Below are positions 52,473-60,792 of a stretch of 64,000 nt of DNA, one piece after another. The notes under the pieces are model-generated. The model was not told the DNA's origin. It saw nothing but the letters and a program-made list of their open reading frames with translations, and made no database searches. The stretch is from the NCBI RefSeq assembly GCF_000720325.1, contig NZ_JOJM01000021.1, positions 42,138-106,137 of the forward strand. Reading direction: 5' to 3'. The position numbers and the translations under genes were made by a program. This DNA comes from Streptomyces sp. NRRL B-1347. Its GTDB lineage: Bacteria; Actinomycetota; Actinomycetes; Streptomycetales; Streptomycetaceae. Numbering within the stretch: the first letter of the stretch is position 1; every line of letters begins with the position of its first letter.

Positions 52473-53261
52473 GTGGAGTCGGACCAGGGGGCCGGGCGTA
52501 CGGCCGGGCAGCAGGGCAGGGGGCAGGAGCCGCGCGTCGCGCTGGTGACCGGGGGCTCCCGGGGGATCGGCCGCGCGGTGGCGACCCGGCTCGCGCGGGA
52601 CGGCTTCGACGTGGCGCTGTGCTACCGCTCGGACGAGGCCGCGGCCGACGTCGTGGCGAAGGAGGTCGAGGCCGCGGGCCGCCGCGCCCTGACCCGCAAG
52701 GCCGACGTCGCCGACGGGGCGGCGGTGCGCGAGCTGGTGGCCGAGACCGAGGGGGAACTGGGGCCGCTGCACGCCGTGGTGGCCTCCGCGGGCATCACCA
52801 GGGACCGGCCGCTCGGCCTCATGACCGACGACGAGTGGGACGGGGTCGTCCGCACCAACCTCGACGGCACGTACCACCTGCTGCGGTCCGTGGTGCGGCC
52901 CCTGATGGGGCGGCGCGGGGGATCGATCGTCACGCTGTCGTCGGTCTCGGGCGTCGCGGGCAACTCCGGACAGGCCAACTACGCCGCGTCCAAGGCCGGG
53001 ATCATCGGCCTGACCCTGTCGCTCGCCAAGGAGGCGGGCCGCTACGGAGTGCGGGCCAACGTGGTGGCGCCCGGCTTCATCGACACCGACATGGTCGCGG
53101 GCCTCCCGGACAAGGCGGTGCAGGGCGCCCTCACGGCCATCCCGCTGCGCCGCTTCGGCCGCGCCGACGAAGTCGCCTCACTCGTCTCGTACCTGGTGTC
53201 CGACGAGGCGTCGTACGTCACCGGTCAGGTGCTGCGCATCGACGGAGGCATGGCCCTGTGA
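52473..53261 (+). CDS. 3-oxoacyl-ACP reductase, FabG type
   Basis: A 262-residue short-chain dehydrogenase. NADP motif TGGSRGIGRAVATRL; active site Ser-Tyr-Lys with YAASKAGI; C-terminal YVTGQVLRIDGGM. It probably reduces a beta-ketoacyl-ACP made by the KAS III of this cluster. The GTG start after GAGGGGGGC begins a tightly packed operon; the stop overlaps the thioesterase start. Confidence 0.93.
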   Translation: MESDQGAGRTAGQQGRGQEPRVALVTGGSRGIGRAVATRLARDGFDVALCYRSDEAAADVVAKEVEAAGRRALTRKADVADGAAVRELVAETEGELGPLHAVVASAGITRDRPLGLMTDDEWDGVVRTNLDGTYHLLRSVVRPLMGRRGGSIVTLSSVSGVAGNSGQANYAASKAGIIGLTLSLAKEAGRYGVRANVVAPGFIDTDMVAGLPDKAVQGALTAIPLRRFGRADEVASLVSYLVSDEASYVTGQVLRIDGGMAL

Positions 53262-54052
53262 CCGCGCCGGAGGAGCCGGGCCGCTGGTTCCACCGCGCCC
53301 CCGGGCCGCCGCACCCGCCGCGGCTTCGCCTGGTGTGCTTCCCGCACGCGGGCGGCACCGCGCGGCTCTTCGACGGCTGGCGGCACCGCCTGCCCGCTTC
53401 CGTCGAGGTGCTCGCGGTGCGCTACCCGGGACGGCAGGAGCGGCTCGACGAGCCGTGCGTGGAGTCCATGACCGAGCTCGCCGACCGCGTCACCGGGGCG
53501 CTCGCCGCCCACGACGACGTGCCGCTCGCCCTGTTCGGGCACAGCATGGGCGCGACCGTCGCCTACGAGGTCGCGCGGCGCCTCGAAGCGGGCGCGGGCC
53601 GCGCGCCCGTGCACGTGATGGTGTCCGCGCGGGCCGCCCCGGGCTACGGCGGCCGGACCACGCTGCACCGCGCGGCCGACGAGGTCCTGCTCGCCGCCGT
53701 GCGCCGCCTCGGCACGCTCGGCGGCGCAGACCCGTTCGCCGAGCCCGAGCTGAGGGAGCTGCTGCTGCCCGTGCTGCGCAGCGACTACCGGCTCATCGAG
53801 ACGTACGCGCCCGCCGCGGAGGCGGCCCCGCTGCGCGCGCCCATCACCGCCTACCTGGGTGACCGCGACCCGGGGTGCACGGGCGACCGGGTCCGCGCCT
53901 GGGAGGGGTTCACCACCGGTGACTTCGCGCTGCGGGCGTTTTCAGGAGACCACTTCTACCTCGCCCCCAGGGAGGCGGAGCTGACCTCGGACATCGCCGA
54001 GCGGCTCGCGCCCGCCCCGGTGGCAACCGCGAGAGGAACGACAGCGACATGA
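53258..54052 (+). CDS. Type II thioesterase
   Basis: A 264-residue alpha/beta hydrolase of the editing thioesterases. Ser96 in GHSMG, PGRQERLDEP, and the His in SGDHFYL are present; the Asp is likely in LGDRDPGC. It removes misprimed groups from carrier proteins of the NRPS/ACP system. It overlaps both neighbours by four bases. Confidence 0.93.
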   Translation: MTAPEEPGRWFHRAPGPPHPPRLRLVCFPHAGGTARLFDGWRHRLPASVEVLAVRYPGRQERLDEPCVESMTELADRVTGALAAHDDVPLALFGHSMGATVAYEVARRLEAGAGRAPVHVMVSARAAPGYGGRTTLHRAADEVLLAAVRRLGTLGGADPFAEPELRELLLPVLRSDYRLIETYAPAAEAAPLRAPITAYLGDRDPGCTGDRVRAWEGFTTGDFALRAFSGDHFYLAPREAELTSDIAERLAPAPVATARGTTAT

Positions 54053-54984
54053 CGCGATCCCAGACCTGGGCCCCGCACGAGGTACGGGCGGCCGACGGCG
54101 GCGGCGCCGGCGAACTGCTCGCCCGCATCGACGAGCTCGACGGCGGCCTCGACGCCGCCCTCGTACGCGAACGGGCGCTGGTGTTCCGGGGGTTCGAGGT
54201 CGGCACGGACGAACTCGACCGGGTCCTCGACCGGCTGCTGCCGCACCGCCTCGCCTACGTGCACGGCAACTCGCCGCGCACCAAGGTCGGCGGCAACGTC
54301 TACACGTCCACCGAGTACCCGCCCGAGTTCACCATCTCCATGCACAACGAGATGAGCTACGCGCACGTGTGGCCCGCCCGGCTCGCCTTCTACTGCGCGA
54401 TCCGGCCCGGCGGCGGCGGCGCCACGCCCGTCCTCGACGCCGCCCGCTGGCTGGCGTCCCTCGATCCGGAGGTGCGCGAGGCGTTCTCCGGCGGCGTGCG
54501 CTACATCCAGAACCTGCACGACGGCTACGGCCTCGGCAAGAGCTGGCAGGACACCTTCGAGACCGCCGAGCGCGGCGTCGTGGAGGACTTCCTCAAGGGC
54601 TCGGGCGCCGAGTGGGACTGGCGGCGCGACGGCTCCCTGCGCGTGGAGTCCGTGCGGCCCGCCACCACCCGGCACCCGGTCACCGGCGCCGAGGTGTGGT
54701 TCAACCAGGCCGACCAGTGGCACCCGGCCGGGCTCGGCGACGAGACGGCCGCCGAACTCGCCGCGATCCTGCCCGAGGACCAGATGCCCCAGATGGTCAC
54801 CTTCGCCGACGGCGGCCGCATCCCGGGCGAGTACGTCGCCCAGATCCGCGACCGCGGCCTCGAAGCCGCCGTCGACGTCGACTGGTACCGGGGCGACCTG
54901 CTGCTCATCGACAACGTCCTGCTGGCGCACGGGCGCCGCCCGTTCACCGGCGACCGGCGCGTCCTCGTCGCCATGTCGGACTGA
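54049..54984 (+). CDS. SyrP-like TauD/TfdA dioxygenase 1
   Basis: A 311-residue Fe(II)/2-oxoglutarate oxygenase. The HxE iron motif is in SMHNEMSYAHVWPARLAFYC, the second His in LLAHGRRPFTGDRR, with the 2-oxoglutarate Arg just after. Relatives such as SyrP hydroxylate the beta carbon of carrier-bound amino acids. It is a paralogue of the next gene and overlaps the thioesterase gene by ATGA. Confidence 0.9.
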   Translation: MTRSQTWAPHEVRAADGGGAGELLARIDELDGGLDAALVRERALVFRGFEVGTDELDRVLDRLLPHRLAYVHGNSPRTKVGGNVYTSTEYPPEFTISMHNEMSYAHVWPARLAFYCAIRPGGGGATPVLDAARWLASLDPEVREAFSGGVRYIQNLHDGYGLGKSWQDTFETAERGVVEDFLKGSGAEWDWRRDGSLRVESVRPATTRHPVTGAEVWFNQADQWHPAGLGDETAAELAAILPEDQMPQMVTFADGGRIPGEYVAQIRDRGLEAAVDVDWYRGDLLLIDNVLLAHGRRPFTGDRRVLVAMSD

Positions 54985-55022
54985 CCGCGCCGGGCCCAGG
55001 AGAGCGAGAGAGCGAGACAGCC

Positions 55023-55997
55023 ATGAGCCACCAGGTCGAAGAGGTGCCCGCGGGCTGGGCGGGCGCCGGCACCCTGCCCGGCCTTCACCGGCCGCAGACC
55101 CCGGGAACCCGGATCCAGGACTACATCCACACCCATCGGGCCGCGCTGCGCGCGCAGCTCACCGAGCGCGGCGCCCTGCTCCTGCGCGACTTCGACGTGG
55201 CGGGGGTCGACGGGTTCGACGGGGCGGTGCGCGCCTTCTCCGGCACGCCGCCGCTCGCCTACGCCGAGCGGTCCTCGCCCCGCAGCACCATCAAGGGCCA
55301 GGTGTACACCTCGACCGACTACCCGCCGGACGAGGAGATCTTCCTGCACAACGAGAACTCCTACCAGGCCGTGTGGCCGCGCACCCTGTACTTCTACTGC
55401 GTCGAGCCGCCCACCACGCAGGGCGCGACGCCGCTCGCCGACACCCGGCAGGTGCTGCGCTCCCTCGACCCGGAGGTCCGCGACGAGTTCGAGCGGCGCG
55501 GCTGGCAGGTGGTGCGCAACTTCCACCCGGGCTTCGGCGTGCCCTGGCAGGAGGCCTTCAACACGACGGACAAGGCGGCCGTCACCGCGTACTGCGCGGA
55601 GCACGACATCACCGCCGAGTGGCGCCCCGGCGGCGGACTGCGCACCACCGCGGTGCGGCGGGCCGTGCACCGCCACCCGGGCACGGGCGAGCCGGTGTGG
55701 TTCAACCACGCCACGTTCTTCAACCTCACCACGCTCGCCAAGGACGTGAGCGCGGGCCTGAGGGCCATCTTCGACGACCCGGACCTGCCCACCCACACCT
55801 ACTACGGCGACGGCGGCGCGATCCCCGACGCCGTCACCGACCAGCTGCGCGCCGCCTACCGGGCCGCGACGGTCCGCTTCGACTGGCAGCGCGACGACGT
55901 GCTGATCGTCGACAACATGCTCACCGCGCACGCGCGTGAGCCCTTCACCGGCCCCCGGCGCATCGCCGTCGCCATGGCCGAGCCTTCGGACTCCTGA
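55023..55997 (+). CDS. SyrP-like TauD/TfdA dioxygenase 2
   Basis: A 324-residue paralogue of the preceding enzyme with the same landmarks: VYTSTDYPPDEEIF, HNENSYQAVWPRTLYFYC (HxE), and the second His with Arg in MLTAHAREPFTGPRR. Both iron sites look intact, so two different hydroxylations, or one hydroxylation and a further oxidation, are plausible. AGGAGAGCGAGAG precedes the ATG. Confidence 0.9.
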   Translation: MSHQVEEVPAGWAGAGTLPGLHRPQTPGTRIQDYIHTHRAALRAQLTERGALLLRDFDVAGVDGFDGAVRAFSGTPPLAYAERSSPRSTIKGQVYTSTDYPPDEEIFLHNENSYQAVWPRTLYFYCVEPPTTQGATPLADTRQVLRSLDPEVRDEFERRGWQVVRNFHPGFGVPWQEAFNTTDKAAVTAYCAEHDITAEWRPGGGLRTTAVRRAVHRHPGTGEPVWFNHATFFNLTTLAKDVSAGLRAIFDDPDLPTHTYYGDGGAIPDAVTDQLRAAYRAATVRFDWQRDDVLIVDNMLTAHAREPFTGPRRIAVAMAEPSDS

Positions 55998-56039
55998 GCG
56001 CCGCGAGCGCCGAGGACATTCAGAGAAGTCGAGGAAGAC

Positions 56040-57020
56040 ATGCCCCTGGCAGACCTGTTGCAAGACGAGCGCACCTACGGCTCGCGCATCACGGGCATCG
56101 CCGCCTACCGGCCCGCCCGGCTGCTCACCAACGAGGAGCTGGCGCCGCTGACGACGGTGTCCCCCGAGTGGATCGAGCAGCGCACGGGCATCAAGACCCG
56201 CTACCACGCGGGCGAGGGCGAGGACCTGGTCGACATGTCCGTGGCGGCCGGGGAGAAGGCGCTCGTGCACGCCGACGTCGACCCCGCCGAAGTGGACCTC
56301 ACCATCGTCGCGACCGCGACCCGCAAGCGCCGCATGCCCGGCATCGCCCCGGAGGTGGCGAGCCGCATCGGACTGCCCAACTCCGGCGCGTACGACCTGA
56401 ACGCGGTCTGCGCCGGCTTCACCTACTCCCTCGCCATGGCGTCCAACGCGGTGCGCCTCGGCGAGGCCCGCACCGTCCTGGTCGTCGGCGCCGAGCGCAC
56501 CAGCGACTGGATCGACCCCCAGGACCCGGACACCTTCGTCATCTTCGGTGACGGGGCCGGCGCCGCCGTCGTCTCCCGCTCCGCCGAGGTGGGCGTCGGA
56601 CCCGCCGTGTGGGGCAGCGACGGCGCCCGGCACAAGGTGCTCGGCATCACGGAGAAGGCCGACGGCCGCGAGTACGTCCAGATGAACGGGCCGCTGGTCT
56701 ACAAGTGGTCGACGGCCACCATGCCGGACGTCGCCCACCGGGCCTGCGCGGCCGCGGGCCTGACCATCGACGACGTCGACTGGTTCGTGCCCCACCAGGC
56801 CAACAACCGCATCATCAGGACCCTCACGCACGAACTGGGGCTGCCCCCGGAGCGCGTCGTCAACGACGTCGTCGTCACCGGCAACACCTCGGCCGCGTCC
56901 GTCCCGCTGGCCCTCAGCAGCCTCCACGACAGCGGCCGCAGCACACCGGGCGACATCGTCCTGCTCCTCGGCTTCGGCGCGGGGCTCACCTACGCGGGCC
57001 AGATCGTGCGGATGCCGTAA
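56040..57020 (+). CDS. Beta-ketoacyl-ACP synthase III-like enzyme
   Basis: A 326-residue KAS III with Cys124 (NAVCAGFTYSL), His252 (PHQANNRI) and Asn282 (GNTSAASVP), an intact triad. Within this cluster it likely starts an acyl chain on the adjacent ACP, followed by reduction by the FabG-type enzyme. The acyl-CoA primer cannot be read from the sequence. Confidence 0.93.
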   Translation: MPLADLLQDERTYGSRITGIAAYRPARLLTNEELAPLTTVSPEWIEQRTGIKTRYHAGEGEDLVDMSVAAGEKALVHADVDPAEVDLTIVATATRKRRMPGIAPEVASRIGLPNSGAYDLNAVCAGFTYSLAMASNAVRLGEARTVLVVGAERTSDWIDPQDPDTFVIFGDGAGAAVVSRSAEVGVGPAVWGSDGARHKVLGITEKADGREYVQMNGPLVYKWSTATMPDVAHRACAAAGLTIDDVDWFVPHQANNRIIRTLTHELGLPPERVVNDVVVTGNTSAASVPLALSSLHDSGRSTPGDIVLLLGFGAGLTYAGQIVRMP

Positions 57021-57087
57021 CGGGCCTCCGCACCGCACCACCCATCGCAACCAGTCACGTCCCCAACCGCACGGAGAAGAGGTCACC

Positions 57088-57333
57088 ATGGCCAGAGACG
57101 TACTCACCGCCGACGTCGTCCGCCTCGTTCAGGACACCGCCTTCGACCTGGACGGCGAGGTCACCGCCGAGTCCAGCTTCGAAGAGCTCGGCATGGACTC
57201 GCTCACCCGCGTCGATCTGCTCGCCGCCGTCGAGAAGACGTACCAGCTCTCGGTGCCCGACGACACGGTGGCGACGCTGCTGCGCGTACGCGACGTCGTC
57301 GACTTCCTCGTCGAGGCCAAGGCGGGAGTCTGA
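57088..57333 (+). CDS. Acyl carrier protein
   Basis: An 81-residue free-standing ACP. Ser38 in GMDSLTRVDL accepts the phosphopantetheine. It sits between the KAS III and a free condensation domain, so it probably holds the acyl group transferred to the peptide. GAGAAGAGG precedes the ATG. Confidence 0.95.
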   Translation: MARDVLTADVVRLVQDTAFDLDGEVTAESSFEELGMDSLTRVDLLAAVEKTYQLSVPDDTVATLLRVRDVVDFLVEAKAGV

Positions 57334-57336
57334 CGC

Positions 57337-58719
57337 ATGGACCGCACCGACCCCTTGGCCGGGACGCTGCCCCTGTCGGTGGGGCAGGAGGGGCTGTGGC
57401 TGCTGCACACGCTGCACCCCGAGTCCACCACCTACAACCTCGCGGGCGGCGGGCGGATCACGCCCGCGCCCGACCTGGCGGCCCTGGACCGGGCCTGGCG
57501 GGCGCTGCTCGCCCGGCACCCGATGCTGCGCTCGCGCTACACCGAGGTCGCGGGCCGGCCCCGGCGCGTCGTCGACTCCCCGGAGGAAGCCGCGCAGATC
57601 GCGGTCGTCGAGGTGCCGGACGCCACCGAGGAGGAACTGCGCCGACGCGTCAACGCGGAGGTGCGCAGGCCCTTCCGGCTCCGGGACGAGGGGGCGGTGC
57701 GGGCCACGCTGCTGCTGCGCCGCACGGACGCGCTGCTGGTCGTCGTCACCCACCACATCGCGACCGACGCCATCTCGCAGTGGCTGCTGTGGCGCGACCT
57801 GTTCGCCGCCTACGAGGCGGAGGTCGCCGGGCGCGAGCCCGACTGGCGGCCCGTCGCACACGACTACGACGAGTTCGTGGGGCGCGAGCGGACCCTGCTC
57901 GACTCGCCGCGCGGCACCGGCCAGGGAGAGTTCTGGCGCGCCGAGTGCGCGGGCTCCACCCCGGCCGAACTGCCCACCGACCGGCCGCGCCCCGCCGTGT
58001 CCTCGCACACCGGGGCCAGCCTGGTGCGCAGGCTGCCCGACGCGCTCGCGCAGGCGGTGTCCAAGGCCGCCGCCGAGCGCCACGTGTCACCGTTCGCCCT
58101 GATGGTGGGCGCCTTCCAGGCCATGCTGCACCGCTGCACGGGACAGAGCGACTTCCTCATCGCCTGCCCGGCCTCCACCCGGCGCGCGGCGGCCGCCGAC
58201 ATCATCGGCTACTTCGTCAACCCGGTCCTGATCCGGGCCAGGTTCGACCGCGAGACCACCCTCGGCGACGCCGTGCACGCGGCCGCCGACCGCGTCCGGC
58301 AGGCCACCGCACGCGTCTCCTATCCGTTCCCGCTGGTCGCGCAGGGCTCGTCCGGGCCGCTGTTCCGGATCTCCGTCACCATGGTCGCCACCGACCGGTT
58401 CGGGCACGGCATGGAAGGCCTGGTCGCGGGCGAGAAGGTGACCCTCGCCGGACACGAGCTCGGCTACGTCGAGATCCCGCACCTGGAGGGCCAGTGCGAC
58501 CTGGCCCTGGAGATCACCCGGGACGCGCACGGCCTCACCGTGGCCCTGCGCTACGACACCGACCTGTTCGAAGAGGCCACCGCCCAGCGGTTCTTCGACC
58601 AGTTCCAGCGGTGCGTCACGGCCGCCGTCGAGGCGCCGGACACGCGCGTCGCCCGGGTTCCGCTCACCGACGACACCGAGCGGAACCTGCTGCTCGCGCT
58701 GAGCGGCGGGCAGGCGTGA
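57337..58719 (+). CDS. Stand-alone NRPS condensation domain
   Basis: A 460-residue condensation enzyme. The active motif is HHIATDA (His139, His140, Asp144) with Ala in place of the usual Gly; other C-domain landmarks are LPLSVGQEGLWLLHTLHPES, PTDRPRP and IIGYFVNPVLIRA. It starts 3 bp after the ACP stop. As the first NRPS module has no C domain of its own, this protein probably joins the ACP-bound acyl group, or another substrate, to the first amino acid. Confidence 0.92.
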   Translation: MDRTDPLAGTLPLSVGQEGLWLLHTLHPESTTYNLAGGGRITPAPDLAALDRAWRALLARHPMLRSRYTEVAGRPRRVVDSPEEAAQIAVVEVPDATEEELRRRVNAEVRRPFRLRDEGAVRATLLLRRTDALLVVVTHHIATDAISQWLLWRDLFAAYEAEVAGREPDWRPVAHDYDEFVGRERTLLDSPRGTGQGEFWRAECAGSTPAELPTDRPRPAVSSHTGASLVRRLPDALAQAVSKAAAERHVSPFALMVGAFQAMLHRCTGQSDFLIACPASTRRAAAADIIGYFVNPVLIRARFDRETTLGDAVHAAADRVRQATARVSYPFPLVAQGSSGPLFRISVTMVATDRFGHGMEGLVAGEKVTLAGHELGYVEIPHLEGQCDLALEITRDAHGLTVALRYDTDLFEEATAQRFFDQFQRCVTAAVEAPDTRVARVPLTDDTERNLLLALSGGQA

Positions 58720-59735
58720 GCGCCCGCACCGCGGTCCACGACAGCATCCTCGACGCCGTCGGTGGCACCCCGCTCGTGGAACTCGGCGGGCTCCTGCCGA
58801 GCTTCGGCTCCCGGGTCTTCGCCAAACTGGAGTCCGCCAACCCGGGCGGCAGCGTCAAGGACCGCTCGGCGCTCTCCATGCTCCTGGGCAAGATCCGCGC
58901 CGGGGAACTGCTGCCCGGCCGGTCCACCGTGGTCGAGTCCAGCTCCGGCAACCTCGCGATCGGCATCGCGCAGATCTGCCGCTACTACGGCATCGACTTC
59001 ACTTGCGTCGTCGACCCGCGCACCACCCGGCAGAACCTGGCGATCCTGCGCGCCTACGAGGTCACCGTCGACATGGTCACCGAACCCGACCCGGAGACCG
59101 GCGCCTATCTGCCGAGCCGACTCGCGCGGGTCCGCGAACTGGTGGCCACGACGCCCGGCGCGTACTGGCCCAACCAGTACCGCAACCCGCTCAACCCGCG
59201 CGCCCACGTGCGCACCATGCGGGAGATCGACGAGGCGCTCGACGGCAGGGTCGACTACCTCTTCTGCTCCACCGGCACCGGCGGCACCCTGCGCGGCTGC
59301 GCCCAGTACATCCGCGACCGCGGGCTCGCCACCACGGTCGTGGGCGTCGACGCGCTCGGCAGCGTGCTGTTCGGCGGGCCGCCCGGGCCGCGCCTGCTGC
59401 CCGGGCACGGCGCCGCCGTGCGCCCCGAGCTCTTCGACCCCGGCGCCGCCGACGAGGTGGTCCTCGTCTCGGACCTGGAGTGCGTCGTGGGCTGCCGGAC
59501 CCTGACGCTGCGCGAGGCGATCCTCGCAGGCGGCTCGTCCGGCGCCGTCACCGCCGCGCTCGGCAAGCTCGCGGACCGCGTTCCCCCGGGCAGCACCTGC
59601 GTGCTGGTCTTCCCGGACCGCGGCGACCGCTACCTCGACACGATCTACGACGACGACTGGGTGCGACGCCACTTCGGCGACGTCGAGCACCTGTGGAAGG
59701 AACAGGGACACACCATGGCGGTCGCAGCATGCTGA
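58716..59735 (+). CDS. sbnA: 2,3-diaminopropionate biosynthesis protein SbnA
   Basis: A 339-residue PLP enzyme of the cysteine-synthase fold. PLP-Lys48 in NPGGSVKDRSA; substrate loop ESSSGNLAIGIA; phosphate cup STGTGGTLRG. SbnA condenses O-phosphoserine with glutamate to form N-(1-amino-1-carboxy-2-ethyl)-glutamate. The GTG start overlaps the C-domain stop. SbnB directly follows, which supports the assignment. Confidence 0.92.
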   Translation: MSARTAVHDSILDAVGGTPLVELGGLLPSFGSRVFAKLESANPGGSVKDRSALSMLLGKIRAGELLPGRSTVVESSSGNLAIGIAQICRYYGIDFTCVVDPRTTRQNLAILRAYEVTVDMVTEPDPETGAYLPSRLARVRELVATTPGAYWPNQYRNPLNPRAHVRTMREIDEALDGRVDYLFCSTGTGGTLRGCAQYIRDRGLATTVVGVDALGSVLFGGPPGPRLLPGHGAAVRPELFDPGAADEVVLVSDLECVVGCRTLTLREAILAGGSSGAVTAALGKLADRVPPGSTCVLVFPDRGDRYLDTIYDDDWVRRHFGDVEHLWKEQGHTMAVAAC

Positions 59736-60757
59736 TCCTCGGACACGGCGCGGTGGAGGGGCTGCTCGCCGGGCGCGAGCGGGAGCTCATCGACCTGGTC
59801 GCCGACGCGTACACCGCGCACGACGAAGGCCGCACCAGCCTTCCGCACTCCGTGTTCCTGCGCTTCCCCGACCGGCCGAAGGACCGCATCATCGGGCTGC
59901 CCGGCTACCTCGGCGCGAGCGCGACGGCGGACGGCGAGCAGGGCGACGACGACGTCGCGGGAATGAAGTGGATCGCCTCCTTCCCCGACAACGTCGCCTC
60001 GGGCCTCCAGCGGGCCAGCGCCGCGATCCTGCTCAACTCCCTGCAGAACGGCCACCCCGAGGCGCTGATCGAGGCCTCGATGATCTCCGCTCGGCGCACC
60101 GCGGCCTCCGCGGCGCTCGGCGCCCGGCTGCTGCTCGGCGACCGCAGGCCCACCGGCGTCACGCTCGTCGGCTGCGGCGTCATCAACCGCGAGGTCCTGC
60201 GCTTCCTCGCCGCCGACCGGCCCGAACTGACGGACCTCACCCTGTACGACAGAGACCCCGAGCGGGCCCGCTGCTTCGCCCGGGACAACGCGCGCCTGCT
60301 GCCCGGCGTCAAGGTGCGCAGGCGCGAGCGGCTCGACGACGCCCTCGCCGACCACGACCTGGTGTCCTTCGCCACGACCGCGGCGACCCCGCACACCGGC
60401 CTCGCCGCCTGCCCGCCGTCGGCCGTCGTGCTGCACGTCTCGCTGCGGGACCTGACCGTGCCCGCGATCCTCGGCGCGCACAACGTCGTCGACGACGTCG
60501 ACCACGTCTGCCGCGAGCGCACCTCCATCCACCTGGCCGAACAGGAAACCGGCGGGCGGGACTTCATCGAGGCCAGTGTCGGCGAGCTGCTGCGCGGCCG
60601 GGCCACGCTGCGCCCCGCCCCGGGCAGGCCGCTGGTGTTCTCGCCGTTCGGCCTCGGCGTCCTGGACCTGGCCCTGGCCCGCTTCGTCCACGACAAGGCG
60701 CGCCGCTGCGGCATCGGCACCGTCGTCAGCGACTTCCTGCCGGCGCCGGCCCTCTGA
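59729..60757 (+). CDS. sbnB: 2,3-diaminopropionate biosynthesis protein SbnB
   Basis: A 342-residue ornithine-cyclodeaminase-like NAD enzyme: GMKWIASFPDNVASGLQRAS near residue 77 and VTLVGCGVINREVLRFL Rossmann motif near 143. SbnB oxidatively cleaves the SbnA product into 2,3-diaminopropionate, 2-oxoglutarate and ammonia. It overlaps sbnA by 7 bp. The 2-oxoglutarate released is also the cosubstrate of the two cluster dioxygenases. Confidence 0.93.
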   Translation: MLILGHGAVEGLLAGRERELIDLVADAYTAHDEGRTSLPHSVFLRFPDRPKDRIIGLPGYLGASATADGEQGDDDVAGMKWIASFPDNVASGLQRASAAILLNSLQNGHPEALIEASMISARRTAASAALGARLLLGDRRPTGVTLVGCGVINREVLRFLAADRPELTDLTLYDRDPERARCFARDNARLLPGVKVRRRERLDDALADHDLVSFATTAATPHTGLAACPPSAVVLHVSLRDLTVPAILGAHNVVDDVDHVCRERTSIHLAEQETGGRDFIEASVGELLRGRATLRPAPGRPLVFSPFGLGVLDLALARFVHDKARRCGIGTVVSDFLPAPAL

Positions 60758-60792
60758 CACCGCGGCTCGACCACTCATACGGAGAAACAGAC

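Noticed and set aside
54525..57107. 860-residue minus-strand open frame under the dioxygenase and KAS III genes
   Set aside because: Antisense shadow of three genes with intact active sites.
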